Origin: Asparagopsis taxiformis
Taxonomy: Eukaryota; Rhodophyta; Florideophyceae; Bonnemaisoniales; Bonnemaisoniaceae
Assembly (NCBI GenBank): GCA_030407315.1
Contig: JALQPE010000337.1
Coordinates: 54,326 to 118,325, forward strand
Direction: 5' to 3'
Length of the DNA: 64,000 nucleotides
The notes under the pieces are model-generated. The model was given only the letters and a program-made list of their open reading frames with translations, ran no database searches and was not told the origin of the DNA. Below, piece by piece: positions 19,599-31,069 of the stretch. Made by a program: the position numbers and the translations under genes. Positions within the stretch are counted from its first letter, which is position 1, and each line of letters begins with the position of its first letter.

Positions 19599-21279
19599 AT
19601 ATCTGTAAATGCAAGACAAATACAGGTTCATTGATCCCTTAAGCCTGCCTTTAGATACACTTGGATACCTCCAGCCAGGCGTCAAGCTCCTCTTTCATGC
19701 GGAATACGTACTACTTCCACCGTGTTGTATCCTTGGCACATCGTTTTGAAACCTTCACTGTCAGAGAGACAGCAGTTACAATATTTAATCTCTTTGTCTA
19801 CGCCCTTTTCTTTCACCATACGCGGCTCATTTTAGTGAGCTCCCCATTTGAACCGGTGATTGCTCGAATGAATGACAAAGCTGCATTGATAGAAACATAT
19901 AAAGCATGCGACAGCATCAGATAGCGCTTGTTTTCGGTGACCGGCAAATTTTCATCGCAATCAGCTCTACAAATCAAGCCGCACCAGTCTGATAAAGATA
20001 GAGTGGGATGTTTCGCATGCCGGAGAAAAACACCAACATCGAACGAGTTCTCCCCTTTATGTGAAATAAAGACGAAGAAACACAGTATGCTTCTAAAAAA
20101 GAACCGCCTCAGTGTTCATCGATCGCATCAAATATCGCTTCGCATCATCCCCTCGCCATTCCAAGCTGCACAAGCTATTTTGAACAACATCAGGACCGCA
20201 TCCGTCTTTCATTCTTCGTAGATTTCAAAGACTTCCTCCACCATATCCGATACGGAAGATTCGCCCGAGCGAGTGAACGGTCGACAAAAGTGAATCTAAA
20301 TGCACGTCGTCAGAATTGGGGGTTCTACCGCTGGACGCGCACAAACATCGCGTCAGACTAGATGTGTGCTCAATTTGCTGTTGAAATTGACGTCATCGTC
20401 GAACGTGAGCAAATGAATGTTGCAAGTAGAACTGCGGCTACGACGGGCTAGATAGTGAAGCGCGCATATCCATGAAAGTGGAATCTCAGGCCGGTGGCCA
20501 TCGGGGCTTTTCGAGATTCCAATTTTGAAACTGAATTAGTGGAGTTCCGGCGATGTAAATTACAGTACCTTACAATACAGAATGGAATTATATCTGCAAA
20601 TCCATATTTCCCTAGGGACATCTGTCCTCACCTTCTCGACTTACATCGAGTACACCTGTAGTCGAGAAAACAATACTATTCTCAATTTATTCATGATCAA
20701 AACGTTGAATGAGAAGGTGCATCCCTGTCGACAACTTTGCCCTCCTCCATGCTCTGGCAGAGGTTTTGATGGATCGACGCTTTCATGGTACATGACTAAT
20801 GACAAAGTGGAGGGGCCACAGACGCCATCAGTTGTGACACTTCATCTGCTTCCATCATGTGCTGCTACTATGCGTGCAGCACAAATCAACCCGGACATGT
20901 CGTTTAATTGGTTTTCCACCAAAGAAAAGAGATGTCAACGTTCCAACAATCCTTCCAAACAAACTCTGCATAAAATGCCACTCCTAACCACATACTTTCC
21001 GATCGTATTCATACAATGCTTCCTTCTTTTGCATCTTCATTGCCTCCGCAGATACAACAATATCCATTGCCTAGCATTCCACAGAACACGGCTCGCCCGC
21101 CGCTGGCATCGCCACCTATCCAGTGTTCAACAATTGATCAAACTTTTCAGAAGGCAAGCACTCCTCTAGCCATTCTCATTCAGGGAGTACATTTTCCACT
21201 GGATTTATACAGAAACGTAAACGCAAGATGGGCACTCTTGACACTCATCAAAACGCTACCTTTTCTTTTTCTCATCAAC
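19599..21279. other. Intergenic, no gene recognised
   Basis: Resumes the locus after copia-1. Short frames only. The last 300 bases (about 20960-21279) resemble the 5' flank of the gene at 13704 (shared blocks such as CTAGCATTCCAC and TGATCAAAC) and are the relic promoter of the next pseudogene. Confidence 0.5.
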
Positions 21280-21512
21280 ATGAACTCTAATCTCTTGCTC
21301 ACTTTGCTTCTTTTCTGGGGCTTTCCTACCCTCGTTTACTTCTCTTCGATCATCTGACGGGAATAAGCTTTCCTCAGCACCCTCCCATATCCAAGATCAC
21401 AATCATGACAAGCTCAACAGATCGCCCTTCTCTGCAACCGGTCCTTCCACTACTGTAGTGCGCCAATTTACTCAGGGGCCTTTTTGTAGATTGAACGCTG
21501 ACCAGATAGAAG
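21280..21512 (+). pseudogene. Coiled-coil family pseudogene, frameshifted and truncated
   Basis: Starts ATGAACTCT (MNSNLLLTLLLFWG). A frameshift within the signal-peptide region leads to a stop at 21357. In another frame the family text resumes (NKLSSAPSHIQD, RQFTQGPFC, ADQIEAD) and stops abruptly at 21512. There the sequence switches to the start of duplication copy 2. The coil is missing altogether. Confidence 0.8.
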
Positions 21513-23408
21513 CTGACAGATTAATTCACGACGCAACTTCATATCATGTGGTCGTTTACATAAGACGTTCCATAGTTTACCAATGAAAATGATTCATGCT
21601 TGGCGTTCGCTCCTACCTTTCCACGCAACGTTATTTTCTGAGATTCGGTAATGCATACAAAAAGATATTGTCTTCTTCACAACTGCTAATTTTTCCTCAC
21701 GCATAGTGAAATGCTCCGACTTGGTGATAAACCAAATGTTGAGTAATCAACCTTTCGATCAGCAGAGCACCATATTCTCTGACAACCGTTATCTATTCGC
21801 TTCCTCATATAGTCAGTGGCTGCAATACACGTTACTTGACTAGAACAACAGAACCACAGCGGGAGCAGATAAAAAAGCAAAGCCTCTCTTCTGGGGCTTG
21901 CGGATCGCTTTTTGCTGTGGTTCATGCAGAATACTTTTGCCAACAAGTCTACAATTTTCCCCGCCACAATATGCTCGATCGAATTACATGGTGAGCCATT
22001 TCGTTTTTCCCAACAGTAGGACTGGAGGCAAAACCAAAACGAAAGAGATCTTAACTTTGCCGGCTTTCGTATCTACTTCGTGTCAAACCAGAAGATCACT
22101 GATATGACGACAAAGAAAGGATGAGGTCAGTTTTCTCCATTTTCCACGAATAACGTTGTTCTATTGACACTATCGCAGCTGTTCTGCATACGTGTATGGG
22201 GCGTTAGCGCAAGAGAAAAATTGTTTCGGCATTGTTTCACAATCCTTGTCATCACCAGTTCAGCAAACTAGTTCGATACCAGTCAGTCACGATGTTTCAA
22301 GCACTGCAGAAAATATGAACATCGCTCACATTCTTTTCCTTGTTAGGCCTCAGGCATTATCTTCGCAGAAAATCATCTTCGAAACAGATCGCTTCCCAGA
22401 GTGAGAGTTGTAGCGCAAACTAGGTGTATAGCAATTCCCACACAGAATATCACGTATCGTCTCCACACCATTCCAGACAACCCAACCTCAAAATGGCCTG
22501 CTAAGAATAATGCTCAAACGCCACCGATTATAAATCTCATTGAATATCACCGACTCCACCCGCCAGATCGTGCACCTGTGCAGTATGCAGTGCCAATGTC
22601 ACTCTCCAGCTCCACATCCACCCAACAGGATAAAACCTGGAAGCGTGTGGACAGGCCCCCACCTAATGCTGAAAGCAGAAACTTGTCTGATCAGACTAGG
22701 TGCCCTGCTCAATCTGGAGTCTTGATTGCCATTCGAGGCACGCGAAGTCCAGATAGAGGCGGTAACCGTCCTCGCCGCAACTGCATCGGGTGAGGGAACG
22801 TGGGCACAACACTTTAGATAGGAGTGATCTATAATTTCAATGATGGAAAAGTAATTGAAATGTTATAAATTAGGTGATTAATTTCAGTACAGCAGTGTGC
22901 AAAACAGCTCCGCAGCATGTTGCCAGCAATGTGAGTCTGACTTTCCGCCACGAAACAGATATACGTAATCGAGTTTAGAGCATTTGTTAATGAATATTTA
23001 GTTATAGCTGTGCAGAAATTGGCGCTTGATTCCGAGTAAACTAGGTCCGCATCCGACGTAGTAAACTCGGAACCATCCTACCGTCGGTACTCTCAGCAAT
23101 CAAATTAGGTACTGTGTTGTTCATGCTGCACTCTCATCTCGTTCCACTCCAGACACCTGCGTTCCAACGCACAGCGGATGATATTCCTTTCAACCATTTC
23201 AGAGTGTTTACAGTATATCATATCCATAACGTTGAACAACATCATGGCTGTACACAACGAGGCGATCATCTCCATCTTCAACATTACGCGATGACTCGTC
23301 CACCGCTTGCACCCCAACTGTCGGAGATGCTGACAATAGATCCTGTTCAGGTCCGTATTCAGGAAACTACATCCTCTCGAAATCGACGTATAGATTTCCT
23401 CTTGCCAA

Positions 23409-23415
23409 TATAAAT
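23409..23415 (+). promoter_or_regulatory. TATA box of coiled-coil gene
   Basis: TATAAAT lies 64-70 bases before the ATG at 23479, conserved from the other copy. Confidence 0.65.
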
Positions 23416-23478
23416 GAAGCCCAATCCCATGAACAGCATCTTTGACTCTCATCGAGCATACCATACTTTTCCATCACC

Positions 23479-24189
23479 ATGAATTCAGAAAGGATACTCA
23501 TCTTGGTATTCGTCGCTTCTCTCCTTCTTCCTCTCTATTCTTTGGATGACTTTGAGGAGAAAGAACGCCCGAAAACTTCTTCACGCTTCCATATTTCTGA
23601 ACTGACCATTCTGACCAAGCCGCCCTCGACTTCAGCCGTTTCTCTTACTACTGCAGTGCGTCAATTCACAGCTGGAGTCGTTTGTACTGATGGTGAAGAA
23701 ATAGAAGCGGCAAGACGCAAGGAAGAGGCATGTGTACGCTTACTCACTGAAGCTACAAAGGGGTTGAGTGAAGCTCGTAGGAGAAGAGGCGCAGCTAAAC
23801 GTGATTTTGATGAACGACGGAGTGATTTTAACGTCGCAGATAGAAAAGTGAGACGTATTCAAGGAGCTATTCGGGCAACTAGAAGCCAACTGAGAACCGG
23901 TGGAAATATGAGACAACTGAGGATGAGGCTCACAAATTTACGCCGTCGACTACGTGAGGCTGGAGGTGAAAGGAATATGGCTGAGAGGCAGTTGAGCCGA
24001 GCCAGAGGAAGATTGAACGAGGAAGATCGACGTCTTGATGTAGCGGCTGGACGAGTTGTAGATCTTGTCGATACAGTCAATGAGGTACGAACTACTCTGG
24101 AATCGCTCAGAAGAGATAGCGTTGATTGTGACGTACAGGCAACACTTGCACCATTGCCTCCTACATCAACCCCAGATATTCCTGAATGA
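23479..24189 (+). CDS. Secreted Arg-rich coiled-coil protein (family member, duplication copy 2)
   Basis: 236 residues, near-identical to the gene at 10459: same signal peptide, linker, three Cys and coil. Coding differences are few and some are charge-changing within the coil (for example LNEARARL to LSRARGRL, and RATISQ to RATRSQ). The reading frame is fully intact, so it may be under selection or simply young. It ends 16 residues earlier than its sister because one arm of a palindrome was deleted. Confidence 0.8.
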   Translation: MNSERILILVFVASLLLPLYSLDDFEEKERPKTSSRFHISELTILTKPPSTSAVSLTTAVRQFTAGVVCTDGEEIEAARRKEEACVRLLTEATKGLSEARRRRGAAKRDFDERRSDFNVADRKVRRIQGAIRATRSQLRTGGNMRQLRMRLTNLRRRLREAGGERNMAERQLSRARGRLNEEDRRLDVAAGRVVDLVDTVNEVRTTLESLRRDSVDCDVQATLAPLPPTSTPDIPE

Positions 24190-24295
24190 CTCCCAGAATC
24201 GACAATACTCAAACTAGTATCCGTGATGTTGCGACCACAAGCACCCCGTAAATCGGGTTTGAAACGATTGCGCAGTTTCCATACCTGAAGCTATA

Positions 24296-25278
24296 CAAAT
24301 TGCGGCTACGTCAAGCACGCTCTCAATCACTAGGATTAGCTCTAGAACTATTAATTCTTCTCGACTGTTTGGCAGTCCATAAAGAGGAATTGGGAATCAA
24401 ACGCCATCCTAGAACATCATCGTCAAGGGGTCCGGGACTTTTCTGATCGGAGCATACCTGTACCGTCAAAATTCTGAGGGCTACTCGGACAAAGCGCGAA
24501 ATTTGTTGTTTTCCATGTGTCAGGGTGCATGGGGAATATTGCAGTGTCCATTCAGGAACCATCAGATATGTAGTTCTTCTGTTTTTCTTTTCTATCAGAG
24601 TGTATTCTTCCGTCGAGGCGGCGCAATTCTACTCACTGCCTTACGAAAAACATCACGTCACTGTTGTTTGGTGCAGCTGTACCCCTCTCGCGGAGTTAAA
24701 TATGAAGAATACAGTACTCATGGATACGAAATGCTTAGTTGGGTGCACAGCAGCGAAAGAATGATTCTGTATACAGTTACCAAGCTTTCGAATTCTGTCA
24801 GCATCGCATATGACGGGTGCCCCAGGTTAGCCAAAACTATGTGATGAGGTAAGCTAGGGATGGAGGGAGGGTTTCAGAAATATTTACGTGAGGACGATGC
24901 GGACTTTGCTGCGCAGCTCGGGAGGGCTGGAATAGCATCCTCGACTGGATGATGCTTCTCGCCGGCGGAGCGTGGTTGGTGCGGTAAACTAGCTCAAGCA
25001 TAGATCAGTCTCTTTTCCCTTCTAAGCGGTTCCGGTGGTACATACTGTACATGAACACTACTGCAACCGCCAACATTTCGTTTCTCAGCTGACGTTCCGA
25101 AGCTGAAATACTTTCTGCGTGCCTTGAAAACCTATTGATGTGAGCTGACAAGAATTCTAATTGCACCATTGGTTGTCCATGTCTCCGCAATGAGCTCCTG
25201 CAACAGCTGTCCGGGTGTATTTGTAATGTTGAAACCCATGTTCTTTAGAAAAAAAATATCCACGCATGCAGTTCCTGC
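24296..25278. other. Intergenic, duplicated flank leading to copia-2
   Basis: No gene recognised. Apart from an extra 116 bases at 24296-24411 it follows 11296-13347 with deletions. It ends at the copia-2 insertion site within GTTCCTGCTCTCTTGCGC, which is intact at 13341-13358. Confidence 0.6.
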
Positions 25279-25684
25279 TATGTAAAGTTGGGATTCTGTG
25301 GGTGACGGTAGAATCCACAGAGTGAATCGTAGAGCGTAGAGCAAAAGATCTTCGAGTAGAGAACAAAGAACATGTATTCAAGAGGTGTATACAATAGTAG
25401 TCCGTAGAATGGCAGAACAATGATCTGGAGAACAAAGAGCTGAGAAAAACTTGTGCTTCTCTATCCTGTCATGATGTGAGCAGAGGCGAGGGCTTATATA
25501 CTTAGCCGACTAACGGAAGGCCGCAAGAATCATAGGTGACTAGACCACCCAACAACGTGATTCAGTCTAATTGTGCAACCTACGATATGGGCAACACTGG
25601 CCCGAGCATAGTTGTCGAGATCACTTAAAACGGCCACCTAGCCGGTGAGCATAGCAGTCCGATACTAACTGATTGATTTCCATA
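25279..25684 (-). repeat. Copia-2 3' LTR
   Basis: 406 bp, identical by eye to 30167-30572. Contains GGCTTATATACTTAG, a TATA-like element on the + strand. Confidence 0.95.
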
Positions 25685-25710
25685 TTACTCTCTCTTTCTA
25701 GAAGAGCAGA

Positions 25711-26440
25711 TCACCCCAGAGGCTTATACTGAGAACTTGAGGCTTCTAGTTCGGGAAATCCAAATGGAAGCTTTCCAGAGTAAAGTAATAGTTGCAAAGC
25801 TTGGGTGAGCGGACTATCGGGTTTGGTGCCTGGATCAGCTAAGTTGAGACGTCCAGGAACCCAACAAATTCGGTTAGCATTGCCAACCTCAAATTGGTAA
25901 CGAATGTAATTAACATCAGCACGAACAGATCGATCAATAGATTGCCGCTGAGTGGAGAGAGAGGTATATAAGTCCTTAGAGTCGAGGATAACAATGAGCT
26001 CAACGGATAGATCCAGTAATAACGAAAAAGTGCGCTTCAGCATGATACCTTCATCAATAGCCTCACCCGCAGCTAATATCTCACCTGCTGCAATAGAGCG
26101 AACTGGTCGTTTAGATTTGTGCGAGGACCATGAGACCGTGTGGTAGAATGAACCTTCTTGAACAGAACCAATAAGCACTCCACACAATGTCGAAAGCTGC
26201 ACGCTTTCTGAGGGTTTACCTGCATCTGCAAAGACAAGAACCGAGATCGAGTATTCTTTTCCATCGCTTGGCCTTCCAAATGTGATAGTTGAACCAAGTC
26301 GCTGCAGTTCCTTCAGATTTGACCTTTGCTTAATCAGATCAGAAACAAGCAAATCGGGTAGACGTTGCTGGAGCCGACTGGAAACGGACGAACAAAAAGG
26401 CGATACAGTGGTGCCGAGCCAACCGAGAGAGCTGTTGATT
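25711..26440 (-). CDS. Copia-2 RNase H segment (frameshifted from reverse transcriptase)
   Basis: The frame is open from about 26440 (INSSLGWLGTTVSPFCS) through the linker and RNase H (SISVLVFADAGKP, SIAAGEILAAGEAIDEG, VILDSKDLYTSL, LNLADPGTKPDS) to the stop at 25711. The larger pol frame leaves this text near a run of five A (+ strand) at 26445-26449. A one-base slip separates the two. With identical LTRs the slip is either very recent or a sequencing error. Confidence 0.75.
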
Positions 26441-29400
26441 GAGCAAAAAGTGTGTCGTTCGATTGATTCATAGAGTCCGTGACTGCTTTGCGGCGGATAC
26501 GCGTTAGTGGCGCAGGTTCAATGTTGTGGAGCTTGTCATCCGCATTAATAGCACACGTGAAATCATCGTTCTGAACAATGTTAAAACCAAAGAATCTCAA
26601 TATGCCGGGACCATGAATCACAGTACCAAAATTGAAACGATCATTAAAATCGGTGAGAACCCTTTCAACTGCATCTTTCTCGCCAGTAGCTAGAATGTCA
26701 TCAACAATCTTAGCAACAAGAACGCTTATCTTGCCGTCAACTTTGCGATAGAACAGCTGAGGAACGTCTATAAGACGTTCTAAACCTAAATTGAGGAGCA
26801 AATTGTCCGACTGAACTTGGTACTTTGAGTTAGCATTCACTAACCCGTAGGATGCAGCTAGTAAAAGCCATAAAAACCGAAAACGATCATCCGACTCTCT
26901 AGGCGGGATAACATAGACCTCGCGCTCAGCAGAACCTGTCTGCAAAAATGCTGACTTCACATCAGCACGCGAAATGCACCACCGTCGAATAGAAGCGACA
27001 GATATCAGTATGCGTACACCAACAGGGGCACACATCGAACAATCAGAGCGTAGCTCGTGTCGAAGACTGTCTTCATTACCGTGCGGGGCTATGCGCGCTT
27101 TGAGCTTGAGTGTTTGGTCCTCATCAATTTTGATCTTGTAAATCACATGAGATGAAATTATATTCGCATCACTTGGAACGGAAGAGCGCGGAACCACACG
27201 GACGGTACGCTTGAAGCTTTCCTCTTCCATAGAATAAGACTGCCGTAGAACATGCGAAGGAAAGCCTTGCGCTTGATGAGCTAGAAATACCTTATTGCCA
27301 AAGTGTTCAAGCATCGATTGCAAATCTTCCTGTACTGAGCTCTTGAGCTCAAAAGCCGCCGAGGCACTGATTGTGCCTGAAGCCTGAGGGTTTCCAGAGA
27401 AGCGCCACGTTTCCTTATTTATATCTAGAGTTTCCTTGTCACCGTCGTCGTAGGTAATGTGATGGTTTGTACCATCAACATGAGTAATATGACCAGCATA
27501 GTACTGGTTATCCAGTGGCCAGAAAACCTCAATCTGATCACCCACGGCCGGTATGACAGGCGCTAAATCTTCGTCAGTATCACTTTCAGCTGGAGCTGTT
27601 TTCTTTTCTGAATCCACAGGATGAACATCTTGTGTGCTAGAATAGTCGTCAAGAGCGTTGGCAATTGCATCATCTAGCGTATCGATGCTTTGTTGAACCA
27701 TTGATGCAAAAGAATCTCCATCTAAAGCCTTTCTTACATCTTCAAACGCAGCTCTGATGATACGTCCAGCAGATCCAGGGACAGTCACAGTATCAGTAGT
27801 GCGATCAATGGACAGAACGTACCGAGGAGTCAGCCATTTGCCCCTCTTCTCCTTTTCACGCTTGATAAAGACTTCAACCAAATCGCCGACGGATACTTGC
27901 GTCTCAGAAGTCGCTTTAGACCGTAAAATTCGGGTAAGCTTGCGTTTGGCTTCAAGTTGAAGCTGGGCTTCAATTAGATCAGGATCAATTTCAACAACTT
28001 GAGATGAGATTGTAACAGGACGAGTAAAGCCTTTGGCCATTTCAAAGGCAGAAAGAATGTCAGAGCCGTACAGATCGTTAGAGATACGTACCGCTTGCAT
28101 GGCAGCCATCTCAGGAGCTGTGGCGTTGTCTCCTGTCAATCGCAAAAATATACTGCGGATCACGCCATGCTTCGACTCGAGAACATTCTTATTATGTCGT
28201 CGCGGTGGAATGGGCTTGAACTCAATATCCAGAGATGAGAAGTACTGTTTGCACTCTTCATGATTGAACGCAGCGTCACCAAGCACAGCAGTAGGTGGCC
28301 AGAACTGGCTAAGCCATCCAGATTCGAAAGCAAGAATAGCATCGTTCAATGAGGTACTAGGAACCAGAGAGCATGACGAGTAGCGGGAAACAGTATCCAT
28401 AATATGAAACAGACATAAATTTGCAAGATAGAAGTGGTCAATGCAGACCAGCTCATTGAAGGAGCGACTTAAAGAGCTTAGTGATACCTTGCGTGTAGCT
28501 TTGGGAAGGGCGGTATGGCGACATCCTGCACATTTTTCAACAATCTGTTTGAGGTGCCGTTCTACTACATCGTTCCAAAAATTGTTGCGAACGAGCAACA
28601 ACTTGATGTCTGAGTAAGGGGAGTGGCCGCAGACATGTCTATGAACCTTGTCGATTGTGTGCTTAATTGCCTGCCATGAGCACTCTTCAATTGGTTTAGC
28701 AAGCATAGAACTGAGAACCACAGGCGGTGAGTCTCTGAGCAAAGACTCGGGGTTAAAAATAAACAGAAAAGCAGATCTCGGAATGTAAGAGTGCATGTCG
28801 TGATCGATCAGAGAAACAAATTCATATGTACCATCTTGCGCTGTGAATCTGATACAGTTTTGACCATCATGTAGAATGTCGGACCTGCGTGTCATATTGC
28901 GACCAACAATCCATTGCGAGGAGCCTTCTAAAACAAGGTGGCGAATCATTACATGTGAACCACCGTTTGACTGAACGCATAGAACAATAGAACCAAGTAT
29001 AGTGCTCTTCGCACTACTGTGCTGGCCAGAACCATACTGCCATTGAGAATAGCCTTCAAGACTGGAAGGAATAGGATCTAGTCTCCCATGCCACTCTTGA
29101 ATGGTATTTGAAGTAAGTATTTGAAGTTCACGATATCCAATAGCAGAATATGGTGCTCCGTCGTCGAGAAGAGCTCCATGCGATAAATCTGTCGTATCAA
29201 TTTCTTCGTCCCTAGAATCATTAAGAGCTAGATTGGACATGTTGAACTTGATAGTCTTTTTCTCAGATCCATGTCCTGATTTTGCATTATGGCCTGCCGG
29301 TAGATCTGTTGACTTGACAGTGGGCGGAAGAGAACCATCTGTATTGTGTTCGGACGCCCAATGTCCAAACTTCCCACAAGCGTTGCACTTAGATTTTGCC

Positions 29401-29452
29401 TTTAAATCAGCAAGCTCCGAAGGAGAGAGCTTCTTCTTACGATTTTCCGACG
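26334..29452 (-). CDS. Copia-2 pol: zinc knuckle, protease, integrase, Tudor-like domain, reverse transcriptase
   Basis: The frame is open from about 29452, where a CNACGKFGHWASEH knuckle lies outside the gag frame. An ATG at 29240 exists, but translation probably enters from gag. Protease ALLDDGAPYSAIG. Integrase finger and catalytic residues in VCIDHFYL, LGDAAFNHEE and NVLESKHG. After integrase comes VGDQIEVFWPLDNQYYAG...HHITYDDGDKETLDI, which has the pattern of a Tudor-like barrel. Then reverse transcriptase with DVKSAFLQTGSAERE and KIVDDILATG. The frame strays after NDTLFAQ and stops at 26334. A Tudor-like module in a polyprotein could read histone marks during integration. Confidence 0.8.
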
Positions 29453-30163
29453 TCTAGAAGGATCATCATTTGTTCTTGCCAACATTCCTGAAAGCGACTT
29501 AGGTGTTGTTCCTGACATATGGTTGTCACACTGACGAACAACAGCTGCAACAGACTCATACTTAATAGCGTTGAGAAACGCATTCTTACCAGAGGTACGA
29601 GTAAGAGCGGAGGAATCAGCTGAACTAACAGCAGCTGTCATGACACCTAGATGTTGGGAAGGATCGATATTGGCATTGTGGATCAAAGACCAAGCCGCCA
29701 ATGTTGCTGGGATTGAGACAGCAGTTCCATTGGAATTCAGTTTTGTGAGAGCAGCACTAAAGCGATCTTCGTAGTTAGCATATGTCTCATTAGGGCTTCT
29801 GCGAATGCTGAGCAACTTGACATAATCTGAAAAAGCGGCATTGCCAACTGAGAGAGCATCCATTTTGTACACAGCATCAATAATTGCATTAACGCCTTCA
29901 TCAGAGCAGAGAATGGAATCATCAAGAGCATCGCCTTTTATCTTAGCCCTTCCATAGAGCTGTGACTGTAAAATCATACCACGAGAAGCCTTCATAATTT
30001 TGTTGCCATTCGAGTCTGGTAGAGAATCATGAAAGGCACACCAACGTTTGACAGCATTGGCATAGGCTTCTTGGTCACCGACACCATCAGTCCAAGGAGC
30101 ATTGCGAGGATCCCACGAAAATCTTGGTCGAGACGGTAGAGCATTGGCCGAATCTGGGCCCAT
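29402..30163 (-). CDS. Copia-2 gag
   Basis: Starts at ATG 30163, inside the primer-binding site (TTATGGGCCCAG). It gives MGPDSANALPSRPRFSWDPR and a helical capsid-like region (YANAVKRWCAFHDSLPDSNG, RSPNETYANYEDRFSAAL). It stops at 29402. The zinc knuckle is in the -1 frame just beyond, so either a programmed -1 shift near CGGAAAATC (about 29437-29445) or a one-base deletion separates gag from pol. Confidence 0.75.
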   Translation of the reverse strand: MGPDSANALPSRPRFSWDPRNAPWTDGVGDQEAYANAVKRWCAFHDSLPDSNGNKIMKASRGMILQSQLYGRAKIKGDALDDSILCSDEGVNAIIDAVYKMDALSVGNAAFSDYVKLLSIRRSPNETYANYEDRFSAALTKLNSNGTAVSIPATLAAWSLIHNANIDPSQHLGVMTAAVSSADSSALTRTSGKNAFLNAIKYESVAAVVRQCDNHMSGTTPKSLSGMLARTNDDPSRRRKIVRRSSLLRSLLI

Positions 30164-30166
30164 AAC
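30154..30166 (-). other. Copia-2 primer-binding site (half initiator-tRNA type)
   Basis: GTTATGGGCCCAG directly follows the 5' LTR terminus CATA. It is complementary to the anticodon stem-loop of initiator tRNA-Met, the primer type used by Drosophila copia. It also contains the gag start codon. Confidence 0.8.
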
Positions 30167-30572
30167 TATGTAAAGTTGGGATTCTGTGGGTGACGGTAGA
30201 ATCCACAGAGTGAATCGTAGAGCGTAGAGCAAAAGATCTTCGAGTAGAGAACAAAGAACATGTATTCAAGAGGTGTATACAATAGTAGTCCGTAGAATGG
30301 CAGAACAATGATCTGGAGAACAAAGAGCTGAGAAAAACTTGTGCTTCTCTATCCTGTCATGATGTGAGCAGAGGCGAGGGCTTATATACTTAGCCGACTA
30401 ACGGAAGGCCGCAAGAATCATAGGTGACTAGACCACCCAACAACGTGATTCAGTCTAATTGTGCAACCTACGATATGGGCAACACTGGCCCGAGCATAGT
30501 TGTCGAGATCACTTAAAACGGCCACCTAGCCGGTGAGCATAGCAGTCCGATACTAACTGATTGATTTCCATA
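30167..30572 (-). repeat. Copia-2 5' LTR
   Basis: 406 bp, partner of 25279-25684. Followed by TSD CCTGC. Confidence 0.95.
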
Positions 30573-30932
30573 CCTGCTCTCTTGCGCTTGCCAAACTGCT
30601 AACAACGGTGTTCCAGTCCAGCTCGGAAAGCTCAACAGCTTATTCATAGAACATATTATAGAGCGTTGCGCACATATTCTACCTCTTCATTACCTCTACA
30701 GATGGCACAATCTCTATGCTCTAGCATTCCACCGCACACTGGCTCACTCACCGCTGGCATTGCTGCCTCCCCAGAGTAGCAACAATTGGTCCAACATAGT
30801 TGAAAGGATAGCTTTCCTCTGCTAGTTTCATTCGACATGAACAATGCCCAATGAATATATGTGTATATATATTTGTAATCTCATCAATATCACCATCGAC
30901 ACTCATCGTACATGGCCCCTTTTGCCATCAAC
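30573..30932 (+). other. 5' flank and relic promoter of the next pseudogene
   Basis: Matches 13341-13703, the 5' flank of the gene at 13704, with its TATATATATA run near 30861-30871. Confidence 0.7.
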
Positions 30933-31069
30933 ATGAATTCACGTCTTGTGTTTATCTTGTGTTTATCTTGCTTCGTCTAGTCGCTATACTACCTTCCGAC
31001 TCTTCATTTCAATCGTTCGATGAGAATAAACTTTCAACAGCACCCTCCCATATCCAAGATCACCATCAT
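30933..31069 (+). pseudogene. Coiled-coil family pseudogene cut by copia-3
   Basis: Same start as the gene at 13704 (ATGAATTCACGTCTTGTG). An 11-bp tandem duplication of TGTTTATCTTG shifts the frame and gives TAG at codon 16. Similarity continues to ATCACCATCAT, where copia-3 begins. The rest of the gene should lie beyond the window's right edge. Confidence 0.85.

Larger units (their letters stand above)
21513..24295 (+). repeat. Segmental duplication, copy 2
   Basis: Partner of 8494-11295. The 5' junction falls inside the pseudogene at 21280-21512, so this copy's left edge is the duplication breakpoint. CTGACAG is shared at the join. Confidence 0.9.
25279..30572 (-). mobile_element. Ty1/copia element 2 (complete, LTRs read as identical)
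   Basis: 5294 bp on the minus strand. The 406-bp LTRs (25279-25684 and 30167-30572) show no difference by eye. Termini are TATG...CATA. Target duplication CCTGC is at 25274-25278 and 30573-30577; the uninterrupted site is at 13341 onward. The primer-binding site abuts the 5' LTR. It encodes gag, protease, integrase, a Tudor-like domain, reverse transcriptase and RNase H, with two frame changes. Confidence 0.95.

Noticed and set aside
22401..22793. A 130-codon + strand frame with a partial counterpart at 9559
   Set aside because: Frame length differs between copies through ordinary substitutions; low-complexity text and no start conserved.
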